A stretch of DNA of 64,000 nt from Schlesneria sp. DSM 10557 (GCF_041860085.1 NZ_CP124747.1:6471001-6535000); one strand, 5' to 3'; positions 30,084 to 39,861 are shown, counted from the first letter of the stretch. Numbers and translations are program-made. The notes: generated from the sequence alone by a model not told the origin.

Positions 30084-31106
30084 TTAGAATTCGCCAATGC
30101 TGACTTGAGCGTTAGCGCCGGCGATCGAATGCAAGGCTTGCCAGAGCGACAACGTCCAGTTCCCGTCGTGCATCAGACTGTTGGAAGTAAACCGGACCGA
30201 ACCGTCTGCCATCAGAACGTGGATTCCACTGACATGGAAACTGCTGGGCCCAGGCCATTCCGAGTTGGCGGCATACGCAGCAATGTAGGTCGGCGAGAAT
30301 GCGTAGGGACCCGCTTTCCACCAGTCTCTGGAACCGCAGGCAGCGGTAGTACCGTCTGGAAAGAGGGTGGTGTTATTCGGAATTCCAGGACTGATCCCGC
30401 CGACTGACATACTGTCGCAGTTGGTTTGTGTCGCCAGCAGTTGGGTACGGAATACACGCTCGCCAGCGACTCGCTTTCGGCCCTGGCCACCGAATTGCGA
30501 GCCTGTGTTGCTGCTCGAATCGGTTTCTGCTGCCGCAATCGTGTTCGATGTTCCGTCAACGATGTCACGGATCGAGAAGTGCGTCTTGTGCATGAAAACG
30601 CCCGCAAGGCGGGTATCTTCGTTTCTCGACCACCAGTCCCACCCTTGTGAAACGGCGTATGAGCCGTACGACAAGCCATTGTGGGGTGGACTTGGCAAAT
30701 ATCCGATATCGGATGGGCACAGCAGTGCCTGTAACTGAATCGTCTCGAGAGGCTTGCCACCCAGATTCTGCCCCAGTGCGGGCAGACTGAAGTTGATCAT
30801 GTTGTAAAGCGGAGCCTGATCGACGTACGGCAGGACCGCGCAAACCCAGCTGTAATTTCTGGGCTGCCGGTTAGACTGGTCACCGTTCAGAGTCCAGATC
30901 CCGTCGGCGGGAAACTTGTTGTAGGTGTCATGATAATTGTGAAACGCGAGTCCGAGCTGTTTGAGATTGTTACGGCACTGTGTTCGACGTGCTGCTTCGC
31001 GAGCTTGTTGGACTGCCGGTAGTAACAGTGCAATCAAGACTGCGATGATGGCGATGACCACCAGCAGCTCAATCAGGGTGAATGCTTTTCGACGATCATT
31101 CTTCAT
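30084..31106 (-). CDS. DUF1559 prepilin-like protein
   Basis: The protein has 340 residues. The start at 31104-31106 gives [20 protein letters not shown], a type III-like prepilin signal with the cleavage site before the phenylalanine and a methylation-type Glu at position 5; GGAGA lies upstream. The N-helix [38 protein letters not shown] is the usual start of the DUF1559 domain. Near the C-terminus [13 protein letters not shown] matches the H-x9-DG box. These proteins are greatly expanded in planctomycetes. They are thought to form pseudopilin-like assemblies but their job is not known. The next gene encodes a small lipoprotein. Confidence 0.93.
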   Translation of the reverse strand: MKNDRRKAFTLIELLVVIAIIAVLIALLLPAVQQAREAARRTQCRNNLKQLGLAFHNYHDTYNKFPADGIWTLNGDQSNRQPRNYSWVCAVLPYVDQAPLYNMINFSLPALGQNLGGKPLETIQLQALLCPSDIGYLPSPPHNGLSYGSYAVSQGWDWWSRNEDTRLAGVFMHKTHFSIRDIVDGTSNTIAAAETDSSSNTGSQFGGQGRKRVAGERVFRTQLLATQTNCDSMSVGGISPGIPNNTTLFPDGTTAACGSRDWWKAGPYAFSPTYIAAYAANSEWPGPSSFHVSGIHVLMADGSVRFTSNSLMHDGNWTLSLWQALHSIAGANAQVSIGEF

Positions 31107-31812
31107 GGCCAAGTCTCCAAAGATGATGGGAAGGAAATGCGACTGGTCGATGCCAGTAGACCAGATCATTGAATTCGAGATCAGATGACCGTATCGCTAT
31201 GCTGATTGATGACCTGCAAGAATGTGACACTTAAGAACTAAGCTCAGGTCGTCAGGATATAGCCGTGAGTCTCCAGAACATGCCATAACTGTCATGGCAT
31301 GCCTGCTGGATTATGTAGGATGAAGTAGATAAACGAATCAGCTGTAGAACAACGACGCTATATGTAAGACGCAGGCATTAACAAGTCCCCGCAGCGGCTT
31401 GTCTGCAATGAGCAGATTCCGCAGTCGAAGAATTACCTATGATGAAGGCGCAAGTCGTCTGTCGTCATCGCAGTGACGTCCGCATCGGCTGCGCTTGACT
31501 CGCTGTCCGCTTACTCGATCTGCCCCCAAGCCGTTTTCAAATCCGTGTTAATGAGAATTCGCTGATGGAATTCCATTCGGAACGCCAGAGGCGCCCGCGT
31601 GCGCGTACTGGTTCGTAAAACGGCATCGAATTTGGTGGAGAGAAGTCGCTTGCCTTACCCTGTTCCGCAATGGAGTCGCGGAATTGGGGGTACAAGCAAA
31701 CTGGAACCATTAGTACCAATGGGGCCGATGAGTTGAGCACAAGTGCTGGTCCTTCCTCCTGAAAGAAGAAGGAGATCGAATGTGCACTTGTTGCGAGTCT
31801 AACGCTCGTTTT
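31107..31812. other. Long non-coding stretch upstream of the DUF1559 gene
   Basis: No supported gene on either strand. The only distinct element is an inverted repeat at 31279-31301. It may hold the DUF1559 promoter and regulatory sites. Confidence 0.45.
31279..31301. promoter_or_regulatory. Eight-base inverted repeat, candidate operator
   Basis: CATGCCAT and ATGGCATG face each other across seven bases, about 175 bases upstream of the DUF1559 start. The arm length and spacing (15-base centre-to-centre) suit a dimeric DNA-binding protein. No T-run follows, so a terminator is less likely. Confidence 0.35.
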
Positions 31813-32274
31813 CTACCGCCATGTTGAGAATTTGGGCGGGCGATCCAAGCGGGAAACGAATTCCAACGCGTGGACGGGCTCTGACGCCGGGGCGCGATGC
31901 TTCAGCAGTGCAGGCGTGGGAAGAATGGTCTGAAACATCCAGATCCAGCGTTCTTGAAGCTCAGGGACTGCAACAGGAGAGTGCAGCGGAGCCTCTTGAG
32001 GCCCTTGTTGGCACGAGGGGCCATTACAAGGTTTTCTCTTCAATGGAGGAGCGGGCAGGTTCGTTGAAGACGAATGCCATTTCGCGAGTTGGCTTTGGAA
32101 CTCAGCCCCATCAAATTCGGCATGGTGACGGAGATAGTCACCGCAAGTTGCTTCTGCTCGACCAGGAGCAAGTAGAACTGCAGAGCAGAGTCCTGCCACT
32201 ACCAACAAAGCGAGCCGGAGCTGTCGTTCACGACAACCTTTGAAGAATTCGCGACTCGTAACAATTGCGTGCAA
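31813..32274 (-). CDS. Small secreted protein of planctomycete type, function unknown
   Basis: This 153-residue protein has a signal peptide (LRLALLVVAGLCSAVLLAPGRAEA) followed by CGDYLRHH and later CNGPSCQQGPQEAP. The rest is polar. The start codon is TTG (32272-32274) with GGAG six bases before it; no in-frame ATG gives the signal peptide. I recall short secreted proteins with CGDYL and CxGPxC in other planctomycetes, but I know of no assigned function. It stands alone, with no partner gene within 500 bases on its strand. Confidence 0.7.
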   Translation of the reverse strand: MHAIVTSREFFKGCRERQLRLALLVVAGLCSAVLLAPGRAEATCGDYLRHHAEFDGAEFQSQLAKWHSSSTNLPAPPLKRKPCNGPSCQQGPQEAPLHSPVAVPELQERWIWMFQTILPTPALLKHRAPASEPVHALEFVSRLDRPPKFSTWR

Positions 32275-32847
32275 AGATGACTCCAGAGATGGGCACCTTC
32301 ATAGTACTTGCGTCGAGGGGTTTCTCGCAACTGGTATTTAAAGAATTATTTTCCTGGCTTCGTGATAGAACGATGTAAAGGGGGATTATTGGAAGGCGCG
32401 AAGTTCACGAATTAAGATTTAAACTAAGATTTGAGTGACGTTACTCATGTGCTTTCGTGTGTCTCAGTTGGCAAGATCTGGGGTACAATTTCTGTTCATT
32501 CACCTGATGGAAAGAGTTGATGGAATTACGTGGCTCCAGACCACCTTTCTGAAGACTGTTATGTTTCCAAATCTGCTGCAGGTCAGGATAACCTGAGAAA
32601 GGTGACGTGAAGTATCGGTCAAGGCAATGCCCAGTGAGGAATGCAGATTGAACTATGTGTGCCGTGGGGCGCAATCGTTGAAAGAAGTCCTGCCGATGCG
32701 GACCGCGTGACCCAGGGAACTTCCAACGTTCCTCGAAACATGTCCCGATCGGGATTGAAGAATTGGGCGAACTTTCCCGGCATGACGTCCGAGTCACCCT
32801 CGGGGACGAACAGCGTGACATCGGGGATCTCGACGTGAGAGCACAAT
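32275..32847. other. AT-richer intergenic region upstream of the kinase gene
   Basis: No gene is supported. TAAGATTT occurs twice (32413-32430) and a near-palindrome GAGTGACGTTACTC lies at 32433-32446. These may be regulatory for the divergent genes on each side. Short open frames at 32600-32840 show no family character. Confidence 0.4.
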
Positions 32848-35154
32848 GTGGTGTATCGTTATTCCGGATGGAGGCTGATCCTTCCGGGGTTCGAATCGAA
32901 TACTGCCAGAGGGTTTTGGAGCGTGGTGGATCAGGTCAGGTCTCAATTGACGACAGAGATCGCTTCGCACGAAGTGTTGAGCGATACGCTGAATCAAGAC
33001 GCCGAGTCGATCCAGAAATCTCTTGATCTGAGCGGATTGGCGGGGGAGGCCCCCTCCGTCGTGCCTGGTTACCGGATTCTCAAGCCGATCGGCGAAGGAA
33101 AGTATGGCTCCGTCTGGCTGGCCCGCGAACAGAATACGGGAAAGCACGTGGCGATCAAGTTTTACACCCACCGCCGTGGTGTCGACTGGTCGCTGCTGGG
33201 ACGTGAAGTCGAAAAGCTGGCGGTGCTGTACACTTCGCGAAATATCGTCGGTTTGCTGGCTGTCGGATGGGATCATGATCCCCCGTATTATGTGATGGAG
33301 TACCTCGAAAACGGTTCGCTGGCTGCTCGACTGGCTGTCGGCCCTCTCGCTGTTGCGGACGCTGTCCGAATAGCCACACGCGTCTGCCAGGCGCTGGTGC
33401 ACGCTCATGGAAGCGGGATTCTGCATTGTGACCTCAAGCCGGCGAATATCCTGCTGGACCAGGACTTCGAACCTCGCCTGTGTGACTTCGGCCAATCGCG
33501 TCTGGCGGACGAACATAGCCATTCCTTGGGAACGCTCTTCTACATGGCTCCGGAGCAGGCGGATCTGAAGGCCGTTCCGGACGCTCGCTGGGACGTTTAC
33601 GCGCTGGGGGCACTCATTTTTAACATGCTCACCGGCACCCCGCCCCATCGGACAGAAGAGACCGAGCGACGATTGAGTTCCGCAGGGACACTCGAAGAAC
33701 GACTCTCTATTTACCGGCAAATCGTTCGTTCCGATGCCAGACCGACCAGTCACCGCAGCGTTTTCGGCATCGACCAGCAGTTGTGTGAGATTGTAGATCG
33801 CTGCCTCGCTGCCGATCCTGCAAAGCGTTTCCCGAATGCTCAGGCGGTGCTGGATAAACTGGTCAGCCGTGAGCGATTCCGTGCCCGGCGACCATTGATT
33901 CTGTTGGGGCTGATCCTGCCATTGCTGCTGCTGTTGAGTATCGCTCCACTGGCAATGGACACGATGAATGATGCCGTGCGGACAACTCAGGACAATCTGA
34001 TCCGCCGGGCGCTTGAAAGTGATGTTCTATCGGCAAATCTGCTGGCTGACAGCATCAATCGTGAACTGGAAGACCGGCGGCATGAGCTCGAGACTCTGGC
34101 CGCCGACACGCGATTGCGGGAGGAGATTGCCAGCCTCGCCGTGCTTCCCATCGCGCAGCGGAAACCACTGATTGACCACCTCGATCGACTGAAGCGGGAA
34201 AACGATGAGCGGTCGAAAGAGTTAAGCCGCGTCCAGGACTCAAGCTGGTTCCTGCTGGACGCGAGCGGGATCCAGCGCTGGAGATCGCCCGCCAGTCAGA
34301 TGCAGGATGAAAACATGGCTTGGCGCGATTTCTTTCACGGCAGTGGCAATGACTGGCCGCGCAACGAAGTTCCCGTGGATATCCACGCGATCCGGACGTG
34401 TCGGATCTCCATTCCGTTCAAATCTGCGTCGAACGAACTCTATGTCGTCGCGCTATCGGTGCCCGTGTTCGATCCTCAAAAGTCGGAAGACGTGATCGGG
34501 GTGCTCTGTCGTACCCTGACACTGGGGAGTCTGATTAAGGACTATCAGCGGAACTGGCAGACCCAGATTTCGGACGGGGTGAATCGCAAACTGGCCATCG
34601 TCGATGGGGGGGATCTGGACGGCGAGCGACACTGGCAGTTACTTGCTCACAGCTGGATGGACGACTCGCAACTGGGGCAGATCAGCGAGGCCGACTTCCG
34701 GAAGCTCCGATTGAAAGGGATTGTCGATGATGAAGTTCTGGAGAATCTGGAGGAACTGATTCGACAGAACAAGAAGGGGGATCCCAGCGTCGCAAAGGGA
34801 GAATACGACCGGACGCGACACTATCTCGATCCTGTCCATCAGTTTGACCCGGATACCTATGGAGGGGAATGGCTGGCCGCGTTCAGCCCGGTGGGGAACA
34901 CAAAATGGGCCGCCGTTGTGCAGGAACGCAAGGACGTTGCCCTGCGTCCGGTGGAGGAATTGAAGGCCCGCATGTTGAACTCGGCCATCGGCGGCGTATT
35001 GGTGGTGCTGGGACTGGTTGCCGGATCCTGGTGGTTGATTGTTGCTCTATTGAATGAGCGTGCACCTCGGTGGCTCAAGTTCTGGCAGCCCCGCGCCGCG
35101 AGGACCGGGACGACGATGATGTCTCTGACTGGCAAAACCGTTCCAAGCGACTGA
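32848..35154 (+). CDS. Transmembrane Ser/Thr protein kinase with exported sensor domain
   Basis: This protein of up to 768 residues has a Hanks-type kinase domain at about 75-345: glycine loop IGEGKYGSVW, Lys104 in HVAIKFY, catalytic HCDLKPANILL (HCD in place of HRD) at 193-203, and CDFGQSRL. One helix follows at about 353-372, then an exported domain of about 330 residues that resembles a Cache-type sensor (QDSSWFLLDASGIQRWRS, ALSVPVFDPQKSEDVIGVL), and a second helix near 710-732. It likely senses an external signal and phosphorylates target proteins. The start is uncertain: GTG at 32848 begins the frame, and GTG at 32923 is a shorter choice. The target is unknown. Confidence 0.88.
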   Translation: MVYRYSGWRLILPGFESNTARGFWSVVDQVRSQLTTEIASHEVLSDTLNQDAESIQKSLDLSGLAGEAPSVVPGYRILKPIGEGKYGSVWLAREQNTGKHVAIKFYTHRRGVDWSLLGREVEKLAVLYTSRNIVGLLAVGWDHDPPYYVMEYLENGSLAARLAVGPLAVADAVRIATRVCQALVHAHGSGILHCDLKPANILLDQDFEPRLCDFGQSRLADEHSHSLGTLFYMAPEQADLKAVPDARWDVYALGALIFNMLTGTPPHRTEETERRLSSAGTLEERLSIYRQIVRSDARPTSHRSVFGIDQQLCEIVDRCLAADPAKRFPNAQAVLDKLVSRERFRARRPLILLGLILPLLLLLSIAPLAMDTMNDAVRTTQDNLIRRALESDVLSANLLADSINRELEDRRHELETLAADTRLREEIASLAVLPIAQRKPLIDHLDRLKRENDERSKELSRVQDSSWFLLDASGIQRWRSPASQMQDENMAWRDFFHGSGNDWPRNEVPVDIHAIRTCRISIPFKSASNELYVVALSVPVFDPQKSEDVIGVLCRTLTLGSLIKDYQRNWQTQISDGVNRKLAIVDGGDLDGERHWQLLAHSWMDDSQLGQISEADFRKLRLKGIVDDEVLENLEELIRQNKKGDPSVAKGEYDRTRHYLDPVHQFDPDTYGGEWLAAFSPVGNTKWAAVVQERKDVALRPVEELKARMLNSAIGGVLVVLGLVAGSWWLIVALLNERAPRWLKFWQPRAARTGTTMMSLTGKTVPSD

Positions 35155-35362
35155 GTCGCAGCCAATAAAATTCGGAAAGGTTCCCGTCTTTACGCATTTT
35201 CGCCAGAGCGCGCAGTCCCGATGGTTGACGCTCTGACGTGGGAATTCTGACATTCAAGTCGCACCGACGAACCGACGATCAATGGAAAGTCACCCGAGAT
35301 GTGGCAATCACCCTTGCGGGGGACTGCCGGGCAAAACTCTGAAAAACGTTAAGGAAATATGC

Positions 35363-35935
35363 ATGTCGAACGGGAATCACGACCAGTTTCGGTTGGGCTT
35401 CCTGACAGCGGTTGAGGACGAGGAACGAGGATACGTCGGCGGACTGCTGATCACGAATCGGTTTGGTCGTCCTCTGGAATTCCAATGCACCTCGCCCGTG
35501 AAACCAAATCGGACCCAGCAGATTCTTTATGGCCCCACCCTGAGACCTTACGTTTTGGGAGAGCTGATTGGGCGCACCCTACTGGAAAAGGTCGGGGTCA
35601 AACCGCATTTGATCATGGTTGAGACCTCCGATCTCCTCGATCTGAGAAGTGTTACCTCACTTCCTGTCGCCAGCCTGCCGACGACTTCTCCGGACTCAAA
35701 GTCCAGTGAAACCGCAAAGAATAGGGTGAATGGTGAGGATGGTGGAGGTGCCTCAGGGTCCTTGCGGCTAGGCAAAGAATTGATCGCATTTCATGCATCC
35801 CATCCCGAGGACAGGACCGAGGTCGAGAACTATTCGAAGCTGGTTCCCGGTGATGCAGATCTTCGGGAACCCTTCGAGCGTGTCCGTGAAGCCTTGGTCG
35901 AAACCCTTCGACTCAGTCTCGCTCGCCCCGCCTGA
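35363..35935 (+). CDS. Conserved-looking protein of unknown function preceding a SNF2 gene
   Basis: The protein has 190 residues; the ATG at 35363 is preceded by AAGGAA at good spacing. The first half looks constrained: FRLGFLTAVEDEERGYVGGLLITNRFGRPLEFQCT, then PNRTQQILYGPTLRPYVLGELIG and ALLEKVGVKP-like LLEKVGVKPHLIMVET. The middle (about 105-135) is Ser-rich and likely disordered. The C-terminus is a helix that begins REPFERVREALVETLRLSL. No domain is recognised. It is followed after 124 bases by a SNF2 ATPase on the same strand and preceded by a kinase. A functional tie to the SNF2 protein is only a positional guess. Confidence 0.8.
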   Translation: MSNGNHDQFRLGFLTAVEDEERGYVGGLLITNRFGRPLEFQCTSPVKPNRTQQILYGPTLRPYVLGELIGRTLLEKVGVKPHLIMVETSDLLDLRSVTSLPVASLPTTSPDSKSSETAKNRVNGEDGGGASGSLRLGKELIAFHASHPEDRTEVENYSKLVPGDADLREPFERVREALVETLRLSLARPA

Positions 35936-36059
35936 CGGGATGGTTGTCCTGAAGAGGGGATGGTCCGACTGATCGGGATATGAGAAGCAGCGGGGATTGC
36001 CTAAGCTGCTGAGATGGACGGTATTCTCGGAAAAGACGAGAGCCTGATTCACGCAGGTG

Positions 36060-38084
36060 ATGGACAATCAGATCGCATCGGAGGACGCATTGATCAGGGA
36101 CGATCTCAAAGCCGACAGCGAGCTGGCGTCAAAAGTACGACGAGCTAAATCGGGGTCACTTCAGGGGCCCCACTGGACGCCGCTCAAGGCCATTGACGCG
36201 CAGGAACTGGGGGATGCCTCGCAGGATTCGCTGGACGAACTTCTCAGCGATGTTGCAGTGGAATCCGTGCCACTCAAATTGCGCGCGGATATTCATTCTT
36301 CGGGCCAGAATGTCGCAATGCGACGCTGGGCTTCGGTCGAGGTTGAGCCGCAGGGGATGCCGAAACCTCCCGCGCTGATGCCGGCCTGGAAGCCCACGCG
36401 GCAACGTGTCGTAACCTTTGGAATTCAGTTCCCTGAAGGGGCCTCACTGCTGGAAAAGCAGAAGGCCGACGCCGCGGCGCAGAATAAGGGTAAGAATCTC
36501 GAGGAACCGTTGGGGCCGCCCCCCATCGAGATCATGCCCGACTACGAGCCGCCGACGCTTTCGTCACTCGTCGATGGTTTGAACGAGGTTCCCGAGAAAA
36601 AAGCCGTCACGCGGATCAAGCCACCTGACGATGCATTGTCGGTAGAAGACCGACTGTTCTACCTGCTGCAACCTCCTCTGCAGACGTGGCTGGCCGGTCA
36701 AGAGCTGATTATGCCGTTCGAGCCATTTCCCTATCAGTATGAGGGAATTGGCTGGCTCTTTTCTCATTCATCTGCACTGCTGGCGGATGAAATGGGACTC
36801 GGCAAAACCATGCAGACCATCACGGCGATCCGGTTGCTGGTCCGCAGTGGACAGGCCCGACGGGTGCTGCTTGTTTGTCCCAAGCCTCTGCTCCCGAACT
36901 GGCAGCGAGAGTTCCAGACCTGGGCCGAAGAACTGCCGTTTGTCGTGGTCGAAGGGGACAGTGAACGGCGCAAATTGACCTGGACGATGCTTGGTGTCCC
37001 GGTGTTGATTGCGAATTACGAGTCACTGGTTCGCGACTTTGCGGCATTTGGCGAAGGTGAATTTCCCAAGTTCGATTTGATCGTGCTGGACGAAGCTCAG
37101 CGCATCAAGAACCGAACTTCGCGTACCGCAGTGACTGCGCGGGCACTTCCCCGCCGCCGAAGCTGGGCATTGACCGGAACGCCGATTGAAAATCGTCCGG
37201 AAGAGTTGGGAGCACTCTACGAGTTTCTCGAGGTGGTTCCTCCCAATGCGACGCCTGACCTGCGGCAGCTTCAGTCTCTGGCGAAGCAGTTCATCTTGCG
37301 CCGAACCAAGAACCTGGTGATGAAGGATATGCCGCCGCGGTTGGACCGCGATGCATACCTCGAACTCCTTCCTGCCCAGAAGCATGCGTATGAAATGGCA
37401 GAAAAAGAGGGTGTCATTCACCTGAATGAACTGGGTGATTCGATCACGGTACAGCACGTCTTTGAACTGGTGCTGAGGCTGAAGCAGATCACGAACTTCG
37501 ACCCGCTGACTGGCGAGAGCTCAAAGCTGGAGCGGCTTGAAGCGGATATGGAAGAAATCGCGGCCAGTGGTGGCAAGGCGATTCTCTTCAGTCAATGGAC
37601 GAAGGTGATCGATTGGCTCGCCAAGCCGATGGAAAAGTATGGGGCACTCGTCTATCACGGGGGAATTCCCCACAAACAGCGGGAACCGATCCTCGCGAGG
37701 TTCAAAGAGGATCCGGATGCCCATCTGTTGATGATGAGTTACGGGACGGGGGCTGTGGGACTGAATCTGCAGTTCGCCGGATATGTCTTCCTCTTTGACC
37801 GGTGGTGGAACCCGGCGATTGAAGACCAGGCGATTAATCGAGCTCACCGGATCGGTTGCAAAAGCCAGGTGATCGTGACACGATTCATCTCGAAGGACAC
37901 GATCGAAGAGAGAATCGACAAAGTCCTGACCGAGAAACGTGAGCTGTTTGCTGCGATTCTCGGTGAGGGAGATGACACGAACGTCTCGCTGAGCATGAAT
38001 GCATCCGAGATCTTCGGACTCTTCGATCTGAAGGCCCGCCACGGCAAGGGGACGCGGGCCATTGGACCTAAACCGGTAACGTAG
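36060..38084 (+). CDS. SNF2-family DNA-dependent ATPase
   Basis: The protein has 674 residues. The N-terminal 210 residues are poorly conserved and contain PYEPP-like linkers. The ATPase core begins with [11 protein letters not shown] and shows motif [16 protein letters not shown], motif [14 protein letters not shown], motif [29 protein letters not shown] and motifs [21 protein letters not shown] and [12 protein letters not shown]. The C-terminal end [27 protein letters not shown] is typical of bacterial SNF2/HepA-like proteins. It probably translocates on DNA or remodels nucleoprotein complexes. The ATG directly follows a GTG; GCAGG lies very close. The neighbour upstream may be a partner. 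Confidence 0.92.
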   Translation: MDNQIASEDALIRDDLKADSELASKVRRAKSGSLQGPHWTPLKAIDAQELGDASQDSLDELLSDVAVESVPLKLRADIHSSGQNVAMRRWASVEVEPQGMPKPPALMPAWKPTRQRVVTFGIQFPEGASLLEKQKADAAAQNKGKNLEEPLGPPPIEIMPDYEPPTLSSLVDGLNEVPEKKAVTRIKPPDDALSVEDRLFYLLQPPLQTWLAGQELIMPFEPFPYQYEGIGWLFSHSSALLADEMGLGKTMQTITAIRLLVRSGQARRVLLVCPKPLLPNWQREFQTWAEELPFVVVEGDSERRKLTWTMLGVPVLIANYESLVRDFAAFGEGEFPKFDLIVLDEAQRIKNRTSRTAVTARALPRRRSWALTGTPIENRPEELGALYEFLEVVPPNATPDLRQLQSLAKQFILRRTKNLVMKDMPPRLDRDAYLELLPAQKHAYEMAEKEGVIHLNELGDSITVQHVFELVLRLKQITNFDPLTGESSKLERLEADMEEIAASGGKAILFSQWTKVIDWLAKPMEKYGALVYHGGIPHKQREPILARFKEDPDAHLLMMSYGTGAVGLNLQFAGYVFLFDRWWNPAIEDQAINRAHRIGCKSQVIVTRFISKDTIEERIDKVLTEKRELFAAILGEGDDTNVSLSMNASEIFGLFDLKARHGKGTRAIGPKPVT

Positions 38085-38123
38085 TAGCGACATCCACCGC
38101 GGAGTCACGCTATTGCAGCCGGG

Positions 38124-38240
38124 TCAGTCCGATGCGTCGTCCGAAGAGAGACCTCCGCTTTCCGATTCTGTCTCGACGAGACAGACGCCGAAGTAATCAA
38201 TCATTTCGGCACTGTTGACGGAAGTGTGAGGACTTGCCAT
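38124..38240 (-). CDS. Possible 38-residue protein upstream of rpsD, opposite strand
   Basis: A reading frame of 38 codons starts with ATG (38238-38240) right after the strong ribosome site AGAGGAATA. It encodes MASPHTSVNSAEMIDYFGVC and then an acidic tail ending GGLSSDDASD. The acid-rich, hydrophilic end and good ribosome site suggest a real small gene. The frame is short and I know no relative, so it could also be chance. It lies convergent to the SNF2 gene and divergent to rpsD. Confidence 0.4.
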   Translation of the reverse strand: MASPHTSVNSAEMIDYFGVCLVETESESGGLSSDDASD

Positions 38241-38310
38241 TATTCCTCTCTTCGATTTAGGTTTCAGTAATTATGGGTAGACGCAGGTCGACTGCACGGG
38301 AGTGATTTGC

Positions 38311-38922
38311 ATGGGTCGGTATTCGGGTCCCAAGGGACGAGTTAATCGCCGGTTGGGGGCGATGGTGTTTGAGAACGCCGGAGCTGCAAAGGCTTTGGAA
38401 AAGCGTCCGAATCCTCCTGGGATGGCCGAGCGTCGCCGTAAACTGTCCACCTACGGTCTGGCTCTCGCTGACAAGCAGAAGATCAAGTACCACTACGGGA
38501 TGCGCGAAGCTCAGCTGCGTCGCTATTTCGCCAAGGCACGTGCCCAGAAGGGTAACACCGGCGATATTCTGCTGGTGATGTGCGAACGCCGTCTCGATAA
38601 CGTTGTCCGCCGCGCTGGTTTTACGACCACGCGTCTGCAGGCACGTCAGGGGATCGTTCACCGACACTTCCAGCTCAACGGAAAGACGATTGACAAGCCC
38701 TCGATCTTCGTTTCCCCAGGCGATGTGATCACTCTCCGCAACCGACCAAACGTCAAGAAGTTGTACCGCGAAATCGTCGACAACTCGTCTCGTCAGTCAG
38801 TTGACTGGGTCTCATTCGATTCGAAGGACTTGGAAGCCCGCGTTCAGGCTCTGCCCACCGCTGGTGATGCGACTGTACCACCGATCGAAATCGGTCGCGT
38901 GATCGCTTTCATGTCTCGCTAA
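38311..38922 (+). CDS. rpsD: 30S ribosomal protein S4
   Basis: The protein has 203 residues with the N-terminal S4 domain (MGRYSGPKGRVNRRLG, KQKIKYHYGMREAQLRRYF) and the S4 RNA-binding domain (RRLDNVVRRAGFTTTRLQARQGIVHRHFQLNGK). It nucleates assembly of the 30S body by binding 16S rRNA. The ATG at 38311 has GGAG 11 bases upstream. The zinc-binding cysteines found in some S4 proteins are absent, so this is the C-minus type. It is followed by a strong terminator and stands outside a ribosomal protein operon. Confidence 0.97.
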   Translation: MGRYSGPKGRVNRRLGAMVFENAGAAKALEKRPNPPGMAERRRKLSTYGLALADKQKIKYHYGMREAQLRRYFAKARAQKGNTGDILLVMCERRLDNVVRRAGFTTTRLQARQGIVHRHFQLNGKTIDKPSIFVSPGDVITLRNRPNVKKLYREIVDNSSRQSVDWVSFDSKDLEARVQALPTAGDATVPPIEIGRVIAFMSR

Positions 38923-39025
38923 TTCTTGCAGAGGCAGGTCTGCATGGTTGCTGCCGCGTATAGGCTGCGCAGCGATTGCAGGCGGATCGTATGGGAATGT
39001 GCCAGTGATCGGCACGCTGAATATC

Positions 39026-39063
39026 AGAAAAGGTGCTTGCGAACTTTCGCAGGCACCTTTTCT
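39026..39063 (+). terminator. Rho-independent terminator of rpsD
   Basis: AGAAAAGGTGC-TTGCG pairs with CGCAG-GCACCTTTTCT (one G-T pair) around a short loop, and GCTTTATGG follows. It lies about 100 bases after the rpsD stop. Confidence 0.85.
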
Positions 39064-39235
39064 GCTTTATGGTGACGCGATTTGACTCGCAGGCACCTTC
39101 GATCACGTCTGTGCTTGGCGGGAGGCGGCCCGTAGGTCAATCAATAAAAGCCGGGCTAGGTTGAAGGGCTCCGACCGTCGCCGGCGACTCCGATGGCGTT
39201 CGAGAAGGGGGCTGCAGTTGTTCCTCCGCAGCCTT

Positions 39236-39631
39236 CTACTGCGGAAGGTGCCCGGCGGAAGACTGAAAGATCTTGCGCGTGCGGCGTTCGCTTTCAGGGG
39301 AGTGGGCGTGGTGACTCAGGTCAGCCAGATTGGCGGCACATGGGCGGCAGCCGATGACTTCAACATGGAACTTGAGGTATTGGGTAAGTCCGTCCCCAAG
39401 TCTTCCCGTGACAAACGCTCCCCAAACCGATCTCGAGGGGCAACTTAAACTCCCTTGTCGCCAGATTTCCCCGACGCTGGTCTGCCCTTGGTCTCGCTCG
39501 GAAAGGAGCGTGACGAATCGGTCCTGAATCAGTCGCTCATTGCGCAAGGCGCGTTCGATCTCGGCAGATCGCTCGGAGGAGAGGCGTTCGTCAGCGTAGG
39601 CAAGCAGTTCCTCATCGGTGAAGTCAGGCAT
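39236..39631 (-). CDS. Small protein with anti-sigma-like zinc motif
   Basis: The protein has 131 residues. It begins MPDFTDEELLAYADERLSSE, a start often seen in planctomycete anti-sigma-like proteins (helical, acidic, with LxAYxDxxLS). Around residues 87-97 it has H-x3-I-G-CRPC (HVEVIGCRPCAANL), resembling the HxxxCxxC zinc site of ZAS anti-sigma factors. No membrane helix is seen, and no sigma factor gene is nearby. AGGA precedes the ATG. It lies downstream of mqnD on the same strand behind a likely terminator. It may regulate transcription through a sigma factor elsewhere. Confidence 0.68.
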   Translation of the reverse strand: MPDFTDEELLAYADERLSSERSAEIERALRNERLIQDRFVTLLSERDQGQTSVGEIWRQGSLSCPSRSVWGAFVTGRLGDGLTQYLKFHVEVIGCRPCAANLADLSHHAHSPESERRTRKIFQSSAGHLPQ

Positions 39632-39810
39632 TGATCATCCTTTGCTTCAACTCATGGGGCCTGATCAGTCTGACAAGTCGTCCGCTCTGGTATCAGCGGG
39701 CGATGGCCTTGCGTAACGCTACGAGAACTTTGACGTGAATGCTTCCACATACGGCCTGCGTGCCAGCACTCCTGCGAGGGGCCTTTTCGCGGTGATGGTC
39801 GCCTTTGCAG

Positions 39811-39847
39811 CAAGGTGAGGCCGGGGTTTCCATCGAGCCTCACCTTG
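39811..39847 (-). terminator. Hairpin after mqnD
   Basis: CAAGGTGAGGC and GCCTCACCTTG form an 11-base stem with a 15-base loop, starting 15 bases after the mqnD stop. The T-tract on the minus strand is weak, so termination is probable but not certain. Confidence 0.6.
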
Positions 39848-39861
39848 CCTGTTCGTGTGTG

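Noticed and set aside
32886..32903. GGGTTCGAATC as a tRNA T-loop
   Set aside because: The flanks do not pair and no acceptor or anticodon arm can be drawn.
32794..33753. Minus-strand open frame of about 320 codons
   Set aside because: It is the shadow of the kinase gene, which carries clear motifs on the plus strand.
37521..38108. Minus-strand frame of 195 codons antisense to the SNF2 gene
   Set aside because: The SNF2 motifs are complete on the plus strand and the antisense translation has no domain.
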